Source of the DNA: OMII01 sp947467385
Lineage (GTDB): Bacteria > Bdellovibrionota_C > UBA2361 > OMII01
Length of the DNA: 64,000 bases
Direction of reading: 5' to 3'
Assembly (NCBI GenBank): GCA_044360075.1
Contig: JBIKLA010000010.1
Location: forward strand, 52,868-116,867
Part shown: in pieces, positions 28,050-36,070 of the stretch
Layout: each line of letters opens with the position of its first letter
Position numbering within the stretch: position 1 is the first letter of the stretch
The notes under the pieces: model-generated
Database searches by the model: none
Told to the model about the DNA's origin: nothing
What the model saw: the letters and a program-made list of their open reading frames with translations, nothing else
Made by a program: the position numbers and the translations under genes

Positions 28050-28709
28050 CTAGTTGCGGTCTCCAACCATTGCCGCAACGTCTGCAGCGATGTTGCCAAC
28101 CGACTTCTCAACGCCCTCGCCAACCTCAAGGCGCGAGACGCGGCGGACCGTGACCTTCTCGCCACAGCGCATGCCGAGCTGGTCGATCATGTCCTTGATC
28201 GTCTTCGACTCGGTCTCGTCCTTGATGAAGATCTGGCGCATGAGGACAACGCCCTCAAGGAATTTGTCGACCTTGCCCGGGAGGATTCGGTCTGCCTTCT
28301 TCTTCTGCTCCTCGGTGAGCTGCTCCATGAGGATCTCCTTCTCCTTGCTCAGGACATCCTCAGGCACATCCTCAACCGACACATACGCCGGCTTCATCGC
28401 GGCCACGTGCATGGCGAGGTCGCGGGCAAGCGCGCGGAACTCTTCGCCGCGGGCGACGAAATCCGTCTCGCAGTTGAGCTCAACAACCGACACAATCTGG
28501 TCGCCCGGGTGGATGTACACACCAATGGTTCCCTCTGCGGCCGTCTTGCCCGAGCGCTTCTCGATATCCTTAAGGCCCTTCTTGCGAAGAACCTCAATCG
28601 CCTTCTCCATGGCGCCCTCAGCCTCGTTCAGAGCCGCCTTGCAGTCCATCATGCCCGCGCCGGTCATCTCACGGAGCTTCTTAATCATCTCGCTGGTGAT
28701 CTGTGACAT
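28050..28709 (-). CDS. tsf: elongation factor Ts
   Basis: Nucleotide-exchange factor for EF-Tu. The N-terminal UBA-like domain (MIKKLREMTGAGMMDCKAAL) and the core motif VVELNCETDFVARGEEF are clear. At 219 residues it belongs to the shorter EF-Ts class, with one rather than two full core repeats. AGGAG lies seven nt before the ATG. It follows rpsB by 79 nt, a spacer that contains a strong hairpin. Confidence 0.97.
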   Translation of the reverse strand: MSQITSEMIKKLREMTGAGMMDCKAALNEAEGAMEKAIEVLRKKGLKDIEKRSGKTAAEGTIGVYIHPGDQIVSVVELNCETDFVARGEEFRALARDLAMHVAAMKPAYVSVEDVPEDVLSKEKEILMEQLTEEQKKKADRILPGKVDKFLEGVVLMRQIFIKDETESKTIKDMIDQLGMRCGEKVTVRRVSRLEVGEGVEKSVGNIAADVAAMVGDRN

Positions 28710-28750
28710 TGTAATTACTCCTAGGTCAAAAGATTTGATTTCTGTGCGAA

Positions 28751-28776
28751 GGCGCGCCCGAAAGATCGGGCGCGCC
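28751..28776 (-). promoter_or_regulatory. perfect hairpin in the rpsB-tsf spacer
   Basis: GGCGCGCCCG (28751-28760) and CGGGCGCGCC (28767-28776) form a 10-bp perfect stem with a six-nt loop. There is no T-run on the minus strand after it, so it is not a standard intrinsic terminator. A role in partial attenuation, mRNA processing or 3' end stability between rpsB and tsf is an inference from its position. Confidence 0.6.
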
Positions 28777-28788
28777 TCTCGGCAAAAG

Positions 28789-29643
28789 CTACGCGATGGC
28801 CGCGCCGCTCTCGCTCACAGCAGCACCGTGGCTGCCGTTTGCGGCTCCAGGCCGCTTATCACCGCCGCCCTGTCCAGCGCCCGGAACACGAGCCTGGTAG
28901 ATCGCACGGCCCTCAAGCACAGCATCAGCAACAGCCGACACTAAAAGCTTGACGGTGCGGGTGGCGTCGTCGTTCGACGGAATCGGAAAGGCAACCGAGT
29001 TTGGATCGGCGTTCGTGTCAACAAGTGCAACGACCGGAATGTGAAGGCGATTGGCCTCAGCGATCGCGATCTCCTCCTTGACGACGTCAACGATGAAGAT
29101 AACGTCCGGTACCTTCTTCATGTTACGAATTCCGCCGAGGTTGGCCTCAAGCTTCTCAACCTGGCGGCTGATGTCGAGGCGCTCCTTCTTGGTCAGGCGC
29201 ACCTTTGAGCCCTCTGCAGAAGCCTCAGCGAGAAGGTTCTCAAGCTTGCGCATGCGCTCAATCGAGTTCTTCATCGTCTGGAAGTTGCTCAAGCAGCCGC
29301 CCAACCAGCGCGATGCGATGTAAAACGCGCCGCATCGAATCGCCTCTTCCTTGACGATATCCTTAGCCTGCGGCTTCGTGCCCACGAACAGGATGTTTCC
29401 GCCGAGCGCAACGCGATCGAGCATGTACTTGCGGGCGATCTCCCACTTCTTCATGGTGAGGTCGAGGTTGATGATGTGAACGCCGTTGCGCGCGCCGAAG
29501 ATGTACGGAAGCATCTTAGGGTTCCAGCGCTGCGTCTGGTGCCCGTAGTGAGCGCCAGCATCCATTAGGTTGCGGATTGTTATGGGGGTTCCCGGCTCAA
29601 TAGCCTGGGCAGAAGACGGCTTAGCGTCTGCGGTCTTTGACAT
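28789..29643 (-). CDS. rpsB: 30S ribosomal protein S2
   Basis: Ribosomal protein of the small-subunit back. The motifs MDAGAHYGHQTQRWNPKM, IINLDLTMKKW and the VDTNADPNSVAFPIPSNDDA segment are typical S2. The protein has 284 aa, longer than the usual 240-260, because of a C-terminal low-complexity tail rich in Gly, Ala and Gln and an N-terminal extension of about 15 residues. GAGG precedes the ATG. It starts the rpsB-tsf-pyrH-frr-uppS-cdsA-dxr-rseP-tsaB series. Confidence 0.97.
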   Translation of the reverse strand: MSKTADAKPSSAQAIEPGTPITIRNLMDAGAHYGHQTQRWNPKMLPYIFGARNGVHIINLDLTMKKWEIARKYMLDRVALGGNILFVGTKPQAKDIVKEEAIRCGAFYIASRWLGGCLSNFQTMKNSIERMRKLENLLAEASAEGSKVRLTKKERLDISRQVEKLEANLGGIRNMKKVPDVIFIVDVVKEEIAIAEANRLHIPVVALVDTNADPNSVAFPIPSNDDATRTVKLLVSAVADAVLEGRAIYQARVPGAGQGGGDKRPGAANGSHGAAVSESGAAIA

Positions 29644-30007
29644 GGTGCCTCTATGGTTGTCTTAGTTAGTCCTCCCCGCCCGATAGCCCCTCCCCCTAAC
29701 AAAAGGAGAAGGACACTAAGACCGATGCGGGTGCGATAGTTTCCGCAGGGTTATAGCACTCTTGGCGTGAAGGATCAAAAGTTGGGAGGCATATTCGGGA
29801 CTATATATATCGAGCGTTGGGACGGCCCAGCGCATGCTCGCCTAATAGCGCTGCATATAGCTGACGTTACTAGATTTTTAGTTCCATGGTGGCTCAATCA
29901 GGTGGCACGTGATGGCGACTCTCCGGGCACCCCGTACTAAAATGCCCGCTTGTCGACACTGGAAATCAGAGGTTATAGCTAACCAATAGACTCTGTTAGT
30001 TGATTAC
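29644..30007. other. divergent spacer between rpsB and the sulfatase-fold gene
   Basis: A 364-bp gap. Its rpsB side holds a clear sigma-70 type promoter (29750-29778) and about 100 nt of purine/pyrimidine-biased 5' leader that could carry an S2 autoregulatory structure, though I could not identify one. The other half (29780-30007) has an A+T-rich patch with TATATATA near 29804 and shows no gene. Confidence 0.5.
29750..29778 (-). promoter_or_regulatory. sigma-70 type promoter for rpsB
   Basis: On the minus strand, TTGATC (29773-29778) and TATAAC (29750-29755) are separated by exactly 17 nt and match the TTGACA/TATAAT consensus at four and five of six positions. Transcription would start near 29743, about 100 nt before the rpsB ATG. 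Confidence 0.7.
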
Positions 30008-30013
30008 GTGCTG

Positions 30014-31330
30014 ATGGGACCTTTTTCTATTCGCGGCTCTATCATTCATCGCCTTCTGGTATGCCTCGGGCTTGTCCTTCTTGTAGGGTGCAAGTCCAGT
30101 CCCAAGAAGCAGAACGTGATCATCATCACGCTCGACACCCTTCGAGCCGACCACCTTCCCTGCTACGGCTACTCGAAGAACACCGCACCCAACCTGTGCG
30201 CGATCGCAGAGCAGTCGCTCCTCTTTTCTGATGCATACAGTCAAAGCTCGTGGACCCTGCCCGCTCACGGCTCAATCTTCACCGGCGCCTACGCCTGGCA
30301 GCACGGTGCCACCCAGTGGGAGACCCCAATCAAAGATAGCTATCCGATGCTTGCTGAAAAGCTGAAAGAGGACGGCTACCGCACCGGTGCGATCGTCAGC
30401 ACTCTCTTTGTAGGCAAACGGTACGGCTTTGGCCGCGGCTTCGACACCTTCAAGAACTTGGGCGAGAATTACTCTGAGGGCGCCGTCTATGCCAAGCGCA
30501 TCTCAGACGATGCCATTCAGTGGCTGTCAGAAAAGAAGCAGCCCTTTTTTCTCTGGCTGCACTACTACGACATGCACCACGAATTCATCCGGCATGACGA
30601 CACAGGTTTTCAGTACCTACCCGACATCCCGGCTAGGTTAAGCTACGCCGAATGGAACAAGTACCCGACACGCTTCGGCGACTTTCCGCGGCACTGGTAC
30701 GAGAACCTCTACGACGGCGAGATCGCCTTCGTCGACAAGCACCTTGGCCGCGTGTTCGACCAGCTCAAGGCGCAGAAGCTTTGGGACAATACGATCGTCA
30801 TTATCACCTCTGATCACGGCGAATCGTTCAAGGACCACAATCTCGTAGGGCACGACAACCTCGTTTACCGGGAGCTCACCCATGTGCCGCTCATTGCCCA
30901 CATTCCGGGCACGGGTGCTGAGAAGCGAAGCGACCCCGTCGAGACCCGGCAGATCTTCTCTACCGTGCTTGACCTTGTGGGAGTTCAGAAGCCCGAAGGG
31001 ATCGCCGCATCTCTGCTTGAGCCGGGTGAGGGATTCGCGTTCTCAGGGGTCCACAACCGCAACCCCCGCCGCCGCATCAGCGTTATGTCGAAAGATTGGC
31101 ACCTTGTCTACACGCTCGACGAGCGCAAGTTCGAGCTCTACAGCTCGCAGGACGTTAAGGAAGAAAGCAACGTCTTCGCCCAACACAACGTAAACGCCCT
31201 AACCAAGCGGCTCTTTAAGCAGATGGGGGTCCTCTCTCACGACGAGGATGAGCTCAATGAGCTTAAGACCCTCGGGTACATCAGCGGCCAGCCGCGCAAG
31301 GACGACAGCGAGATCGTTGAGGACAACTAG
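30014..31330 (+). CDS. sulfatase-fold (alkaline phosphatase superfamily) lipoprotein with Thr nucleophile
   Basis: Probable lipoprotein: a hydrophobic leader ends in LVLLVGC, a lipobox. Metal ligands of the superfamily are seen in ITLDTLRADHLPCYGY near residue 40 and ITSDHGESFKDH near residue 272. In formylglycine sulfatases the nucleophile motif is CxPSR; here the aligned segment is WTLPAHGS, so the position is Thr. This points to a phosphodiesterase, phosphotransferase or similar activity, not a formylglycine sulfatase. An ATG at 30014 is used; a GTG lies two codons earlier. The substrate is unknown, and the gene stands alone after the rpsB promoter region. Confidence 0.8.
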   Translation: MGPFSIRGSIIHRLLVCLGLVLLVGCKSSPKKQNVIIITLDTLRADHLPCYGYSKNTAPNLCAIAEQSLLFSDAYSQSSWTLPAHGSIFTGAYAWQHGATQWETPIKDSYPMLAEKLKEDGYRTGAIVSTLFVGKRYGFGRGFDTFKNLGENYSEGAVYAKRISDDAIQWLSEKKQPFFLWLHYYDMHHEFIRHDDTGFQYLPDIPARLSYAEWNKYPTRFGDFPRHWYENLYDGEIAFVDKHLGRVFDQLKAQKLWDNTIVIITSDHGESFKDHNLVGHDNLVYRELTHVPLIAHIPGTGAEKRSDPVETRQIFSTVLDLVGVQKPEGIAASLLEPGEGFAFSGVHNRNPRRRISVMSKDWHLVYTLDERKFELYSSQDVKEESNVFAQHNVNALTKRLFKQMGVLSHDEDELNELKTLGYISGQPRKDDSEIVEDN

Positions 31331-31441
31331 GGGCGTTTCAGGCCCTGCCTGTTTCTCTGTGATCCTCTGAGCCCTCTGTGCTTGCGAAAGACGTGTGGCA
31401 GCCACACTCAATCTTCAACAGCGCTCTCCGCGTAATCTTTC

Positions 31442-31891
31442 TTAGAGGTACGCCCCCGGCACCAAGACCGCTTTGTACGACGTCACCTTAGCCGGGTTCG
31501 TAAGCTGCGCAACGATGTAGGTCGTCCTTCCAACTCGCATTGAGGCAAAGGCCGTAATCCTGACGCTTGCGCTTACCCCCGGCACAACAATCGTCTGCCA
31601 CTTGTTGGTCTTATCTCTCACAAACAGAACATCCATGGCTCCCTTGCGTGCGGCGATCATGGCTGTTGGCTGCTCCCCTGCTCCGCGCGGGACTATTCCG
31701 AGCAAGATGCCCTTCTCAGAGAGCTTGGGATCCAGCGGCGCGGAACGTAAGATCACGAAGGCTCCGGCTCTGGCGCTTAAGCTGCGCAGATAAAGCGACG
31801 GGCTATTGCCTTGACGGACGGACACCTGAGCCGACATGGAAGTTGGCGATGAGGCCCCATGTCTTTGGAGTTCACGAGATAGCCCCCACAT
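31442..31891 (-). CDS. hypothetical protein, possibly a remnant of a larger surface protein
   Basis: A 149-residue product with beta-strand-like alternation (SVRITAFASMRVGRTTYIVAQLTNP) and no signal peptide. The content resembles one blade or repeat of a larger extracellular protein, so it may be the 3' remnant of a decayed gene. The start is uncertain; an internal ATG at codon 19 is an alternative. No family is recognised. It converges on the sulfatase-fold gene across 111 bp. Confidence 0.4.
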   Translation of the reverse strand: MWGLSRELQRHGASSPTSMSAQVSVRQGNSPSLYLRSLSARAGAFVILRSAPLDPKLSEKGILLGIVPRGAGEQPTAMIAARKGAMDVLFVRDKTNKWQTIVVPGVSASVRITAFASMRVGRTTYIVAQLTNPAKVTSYKAVLVPGAYL

Positions 31892-32019
31892 GCACGGATA
31901 CGTTCGCGTTTAGGAGCACGTTCACGGAAGGGCCACGTCAGCCGCGCTATCTAAGAAAAACCCGCACCGTCGCCCCTAAAACAGGCCCTCCCTGATGCAG
32001 ATGTGGGCCTTGGGTAGAC

Positions 32020-32913
32020 ATGTGGTTACGGACCGGCTCGCCCTTCACCACCTATGCGATGGGCGTCGCCGCCGATGAAGTAGCCGCATGGCGCGACAAT
32101 CGTATGTTTGAAAGAAAAAGCACCTCGACTAATCAGCAGTCACCTCTCGACACGGCACGCCTCACCGCTGAGGAGGTAGCACACAAGCTGAGGGATCCTC
32201 ATTTTCTGCCGGCCCTGGCGGAGCTGCGACCTCACCTTGAGGGGATTTCTTGGGCGAATCAGGATCAGTGGCTCAAAGTTATAAACGATCCGAAGCACCG
32301 AGTATTCGAGATCTTGACCAAGGAGTACGTCGATGCGCTCGCAGGCTACCTGTCACAACGGGCCTTCGAGCTTGGGGGAACACCAGAGAATCCTATCACG
32401 ATCCTGGAGGTCGGCGCGGGAAATGGCCGGCTCACGCACTTTCTTAGCAAGAGCTTCTCTAGTCGGCCAGAGAGCTGCGCGAAGGTGGTCGCTACTGACT
32501 CGGGCGAGTGGAAAATCGGGCAGTCGTTTCCGGTTGAGCAGCTCGGGCACCAGGAGGCGATCGACAGGCACCAGCCGACGATCATCATCTTCTCTTGGAT
32601 GCCTGCATACACCGACCTGACCAGCGATTTCCGGAAAGCTTCCTCGGTCAAGGAGTATCTGCTCATAGGCGAGCCGGATGAGGGCTCCTGTGGCGACCCG
32701 TGGGACACGTGGGGGCGCGACCATACCCGCAATGCTCCCGGCACCTTTGATGCCAATTGGATCCCCCCGCACGAAGCCGATGGCTTCACTCGTCACAATC
32801 TTAAGGATCTCAGCGAGCTTCAGCTCTCTCGGCTGAGCGTCATCTATCTTCAGGAGCGCTCTGAAACCGTGGCGTTTATTCGTTCCGGCGCATCCTTGGA
32901 TGAGCTCTCCTAG
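32020..32913 (+). CDS. class I SAM-dependent methyltransferase-like protein
   Basis: The motif I strand and glycine loop TILEVGAGNGRLTHFL near residue 127, followed by an acidic residue in VVATDSGEW about 25 residues later, indicate a Rossmann-type SAM-binding domain. The N-terminal 60 residues are polar, and part may lie before the true start (ATGs at 32059 and 32104 are alternatives). Acidic and aromatic stretches in the C-terminal half give no clue to the substrate. The stop overlaps the convergent neighbour by four nt. Confidence 0.6.
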   Translation: MWLRTGSPFTTYAMGVAADEVAAWRDNRMFERKSTSTNQQSPLDTARLTAEEVAHKLRDPHFLPALAELRPHLEGISWANQDQWLKVINDPKHRVFEILTKEYVDALAGYLSQRAFELGGTPENPITILEVGAGNGRLTHFLSKSFSSRPESCAKVVATDSGEWKIGQSFPVEQLGHQEAIDRHQPTIIIFSWMPAYTDLTSDFRKASSVKEYLLIGEPDEGSCGDPWDTWGRDHTRNAPGTFDANWIPPHEADGFTRHNLKDLSELQLSRLSVIYLQERSETVAFIRSGASLDELS

Positions 32914-33716
32914 AACCGATCAAACGTAAACGTAGTGTCGTGAAACTTCAGGGGTCCCGCCTTCCGGTCTCCTTCCTCGCTGACGCTCACCAGATTGAGC
33001 GCGTAGTGCCTACGCTCATTCTCGTACTTATTACCCGAGGGCGCGATGCTCTCAACCGAATCGTGAAACTGTGCGAAGTGCACCTGACGCAGAGAGAGCT
33101 TCGAATTGATATTGTCGAGCAGTATAAAGAATGTCCGGGCATAGCCCGACAAAAACTCAAGGCGCTGTATGCCCTGACGGAACGCGTCACTCTTGAGCAT
33201 CTTATCGAGGTCGAAGCCGCCCTCCCACTCGTAGTTGAGAAAGCCGCCAAACGCAGGGTTCACAACTTTTGTCACCGGCTCAAGCATGAGGCGGCCTGCG
33301 GCGGCGCAGAACTGATCCGGCGTCGCCATGACCCCCACAATGAAACCGCGATCCCACTCAGGGTTGCGCGCAGGAGCAATCGCTGCCTCCCACTTCGCGC
33401 CGTGCTCGCGCACGAGCGCCTGCTCCCCTTCAGAGGCCGGGGCAGATCCCCTCGTTACCTGCAGACGGATGAGCTCAGCACGCGCCTTGTCGGAAGAGTG
33501 TAGCGGTGCCTGTTCCAAGAGTTCCGCGTAGGCGAGCCTGGGCTGGTTGCTTTCGGGATTTGCCCGAATGTCGCGGATGAGATTTGCGCGCTGCTCGAGA
33601 ATGGCTGCTTCACGCGGGCCCATGCCGCTGCCGATGGTTTCCGCGGTAAGAGGCGAGTCCCCCACTCTGCCTGCTTCCCTGTTTCCAGCCTGTCCGGGTT
33701 CTTGCTGAGACGCCAT
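32910..33716 (-). CDS. TIGR02996-like domain protein
   Basis: Residues about 40-90 match the TIGR02996 repeat-companion pattern by eye: IRANPESNQPRLAYAELLEQ, then ARAELIRLQ. In Myxococcota and Planctomycetes this domain usually precedes leucine-rich-like repeats, and LQRLEFLSGYARTFF-type segments here suggest short repeats follow. The ATG at 33716 has AAAGGAGG at a good distance and is preferred over one 13 codons upstream. It is cytoplasmic by appearance. The function of the family is not established. Confidence 0.65.
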   Translation of the reverse strand: MASQQEPGQAGNREAGRVGDSPLTAETIGSGMGPREAAILEQRANLIRDIRANPESNQPRLAYAELLEQAPLHSSDKARAELIRLQVTRGSAPASEGEQALVREHGAKWEAAIAPARNPEWDRGFIVGVMATPDQFCAAAGRLMLEPVTKVVNPAFGGFLNYEWEGGFDLDKMLKSDAFRQGIQRLEFLSGYARTFFILLDNINSKLSLRQVHFAQFHDSVESIAPSGNKYENERRHYALNLVSVSEEGDRKAGPLKFHDTTFTFDRF

Positions 33717-33965
33717 ACCATCCTCCTTTCGCCTGAAATCCCCTGATTTTTTCACTAGCTCAGCCGCTAGTCAAAACCGTTAAATCTGTCGACTGCGCGG
33801 CATCATCGGGGCAAAAACCGCGGGGGCTGTCAGGTCCTGTCGCTACCAGGGGCGATCTGAAGCCTCATCCGAATCAAACCGGCCCAAGGGATGAGCTTAA
33901 GGTCCAGTTCTTTGATACCTTTTATGAGTCCCTGAAAGAGCCTGGATCGTTACGGAGCTTACTGT

Positions 33966-34769
33966 ATGCAGAAGTTGATTCACATGGTCATGGACTACGC
34001 CCCAGGCGACCTCGCCTGCGCAGAGGTCGTGTCGGCCCTTGCCGCCCAGATCCCAGGTGATTATCACTGGCACATCACCTCGGTTAAGTCTTTCGACACG
34101 GTGTCGACCGGCTTCGTCGTTGCGCAGCTCGGAAACCAGTCCGACGCCCTGCGCCCTAGCGACACGATCATCTATGCCAACTGTGCGCCGCGCAAGGATC
34201 GCCGAGAGGCCCGCACCAACAACGAGGGTGAGGGCTTCCTGTACGGCGTGCTCAAGAGCGGCGTGAAGGTAATGGCGGTCAATTCAGGCTACTCGCTCTC
34301 GTTTGTGCGCGAGGATCTGGCTGAGCTTTGGAAGATAACGGTCGACACGGGCGGGTCGCAGTTCCGCTCGCGCGACAACTTCCCGCAGCTGGTCGGCCGC
34401 GCCGCGCGGGGACAGATCGATTTTCTCGTTGAGAAGCTCTCTCCGACGGACGTGATTCCTCCCCCGCCGCCAGCAGCCGTGGGCTACATCGACTCGTTCG
34501 GAAACCTCAAGACCACGATGCGTGACGGGGCGGTCGAGCTCAAGGGGCTTGAGCCAGGGCAGCGCGTCATGGTTTCGATCAACGACGTGGAGATGGCGGT
34601 CACTGTTGCCTCGGGAAGCTTTAACGTGCAGGAGGGAGATATCGCCCTCTCACCGGGCTCGAGCGGGCACGGGTGCAAGTACTGGGAGATCTTCCAGCGC
34701 GGCGGATCGGCCTGGCAGACCTACCGCAAGCCGCGCCCGGGGTCTCATATCTCCATCCGTGTCGCGTAG
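33966..34769 (+). CDS. SAM-hydroxide adenosyltransferase-like (DUF62 / chlorinase-fluorinase family) protein
   Basis: The two-domain layout of the family is visible by eye. The N-terminal part has an acidic start (MVMDYAPGD), an ITSVKSFDTVSTGFVVAQ segment in the place of ITHxIPPxDVxxxAxxL, and an Arg-rich DRREAR where the catalytic Asp/Arg are expected. The C-terminal part has VGYIDSFGNLKTT, close to the family's YIDxFGNxxTN. Members split SAM to adenosine and methionine with water. The sequence is divergent, so activity is uncertain. The gene lies 71 nt upstream of an MFS transporter gene on the same strand. Confidence 0.65.
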   Translation: MQKLIHMVMDYAPGDLACAEVVSALAAQIPGDYHWHITSVKSFDTVSTGFVVAQLGNQSDALRPSDTIIYANCAPRKDRREARTNNEGEGFLYGVLKSGVKVMAVNSGYSLSFVREDLAELWKITVDTGGSQFRSRDNFPQLVGRAARGQIDFLVEKLSPTDVIPPPPPAAVGYIDSFGNLKTTMRDGAVELKGLEPGQRVMVSINDVEMAVTVASGSFNVQEGDIALSPGSSGHGCKYWEIFQRGGSAWQTYRKPRPGSHISIRVA

Positions 34770-34840
34770 CCGGCTGCTTAAGCCCAGGCCAAGCTCACTT
34801 TACCCCTTTTCTCTGGCGCTCCTTCTGGTATGAGGGGGTG

Positions 34841-36061
34841 GTGAGCTCTCGTGCAAAAAAGCTTCCGCGCAGCATTATTCTCCTTGGATGGGTAAGCTTC
34901 TTCTCAGACGTCTCGTCAGAGATGACCTATCCGATCCTTCCGATGTACATCGTGTCGGTCCTGGGCGCATCGACCGTCGCGCTTGGTGTCATTGAGGGCA
35001 TGTCCCAAGTGGTAATCAGCATCATGGCTGCGGTAAGCGGCTTTGCGAGCAATCGGGCCAGCGCGCGTGTGTCGCTTGTGCGGCTGGGGTACGGGCTGCC
35101 GATACTCGGAAAGACCCTCATCGCCGTGGCATGGACGTGGCACCTGCTCTTCCTCGGGCGCCTCATCGATCGGTTCGGCAAGGGCGTTCGGGGCACCCCG
35201 CGGGACGTCATGATAGCGGACGCGGTCGGCCCGGCGAGGCGCGGTGAGGCCTTTGGCTTTCACCGCGCAATGGACACCGCCGGCGCCTGCGTCGGGGTTC
35301 TCTTGGCGGCACTCGTCCTGTGGTGGTTTGGAGACTCGCCGACAGCAGCAGGCTTCCGTATCGCCCTCTTCGCAGCCGCCGGCCTCGCGGCGGGTTCTCT
35401 GATCATTTCGCTATGGCTGCGCGAAGATACTGAGCAGGCCGACGAGGCGCCACGACGCTCCTTCTGGGAATCGACCGTTGCATTCGGCTTAAGCGTGCGC
35501 GGGCTCGGGCGGCGCTACTGGCTCACGCTCGGAGTTATGGCCGTGTTCTCGTTTGCCAACAGCAGTGACACCTTCCTGCTTCTCAAAGCATCAAAGGAAG
35601 GCATCTCCCCCGAGAAGGTCGTCCTGCTCTATGCGCTCTACAACATAAGCTATGCAGCGCTATCGCTTCCGGCCGGAAGGCTTAGCGATTGCCTCGGCCG
35701 CTGGCCGGTCGTTGGTATTGGCTGGCTCGTGTACGCCGCTGTGTACGCATGCGTCGCGCTCTTCTCGGGTCCCGCCCTGTGGCCTATCTTCTTTGTGTAC
35801 GGCTGCTATATGGCCCTGACCGACGGGGTCTCGAGGGCTCTCGTGGTCGATTCTGTTGCTGATGAGCGGCGCGGGACGGCTCTGGGTGTGCTCTACCTGT
35901 TCCTCGGATTGAGTGCGCTCACTAGCAACCTGGTTGCGGGCGCAGTATGGGACTCATTTGGGTCGGACGCGCCCTTCTGGCTCGGCTCGGGCGTTGCGCT
36001 CGTGGCGGGCATCATCGCACTCTCGCTATGCAGCCGCATCGATCGGCTGCAGCGGGCCTAA
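34841..36061 (+). CDS. MFS family transporter
   Basis: About twelve membrane helices in 406 residues. The loop GRLIDRFGKGVRGTPRDVMIADAV after helix 4 is the signature of a bacterial MFS subgroup with DxxGKGxRGxPRD; a second conserved loop LSLPAGRLSDCLGRWPVV follows helix 8. The GTG at 34841 follows GAGGGG closely and removes an extension that overlaps the preceding gene. The substrate cannot be told. Its neighbour upstream encodes the SAM-hydroxide adenosyltransferase-like protein, and it converges on the channel gene. Confidence 0.85.
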   Translation: MSSRAKKLPRSIILLGWVSFFSDVSSEMTYPILPMYIVSVLGASTVALGVIEGMSQVVISIMAAVSGFASNRASARVSLVRLGYGLPILGKTLIAVAWTWHLLFLGRLIDRFGKGVRGTPRDVMIADAVGPARRGEAFGFHRAMDTAGACVGVLLAALVLWWFGDSPTAAGFRIALFAAAGLAAGSLIISLWLREDTEQADEAPRRSFWESTVAFGLSVRGLGRRYWLTLGVMAVFSFANSSDTFLLLKASKEGISPEKVVLLYALYNISYAALSLPAGRLSDCLGRWPVVGIGWLVYAAVYACVALFSGPALWPIFFVYGCYMALTDGVSRALVVDSVADERRGTALGVLYLFLGLSALTSNLVAGAVWDSFGSDAPFWLGSGVALVAGIIALSLCSRIDRLQRA

Positions 36062-36070
36062 GCTGCTCAG

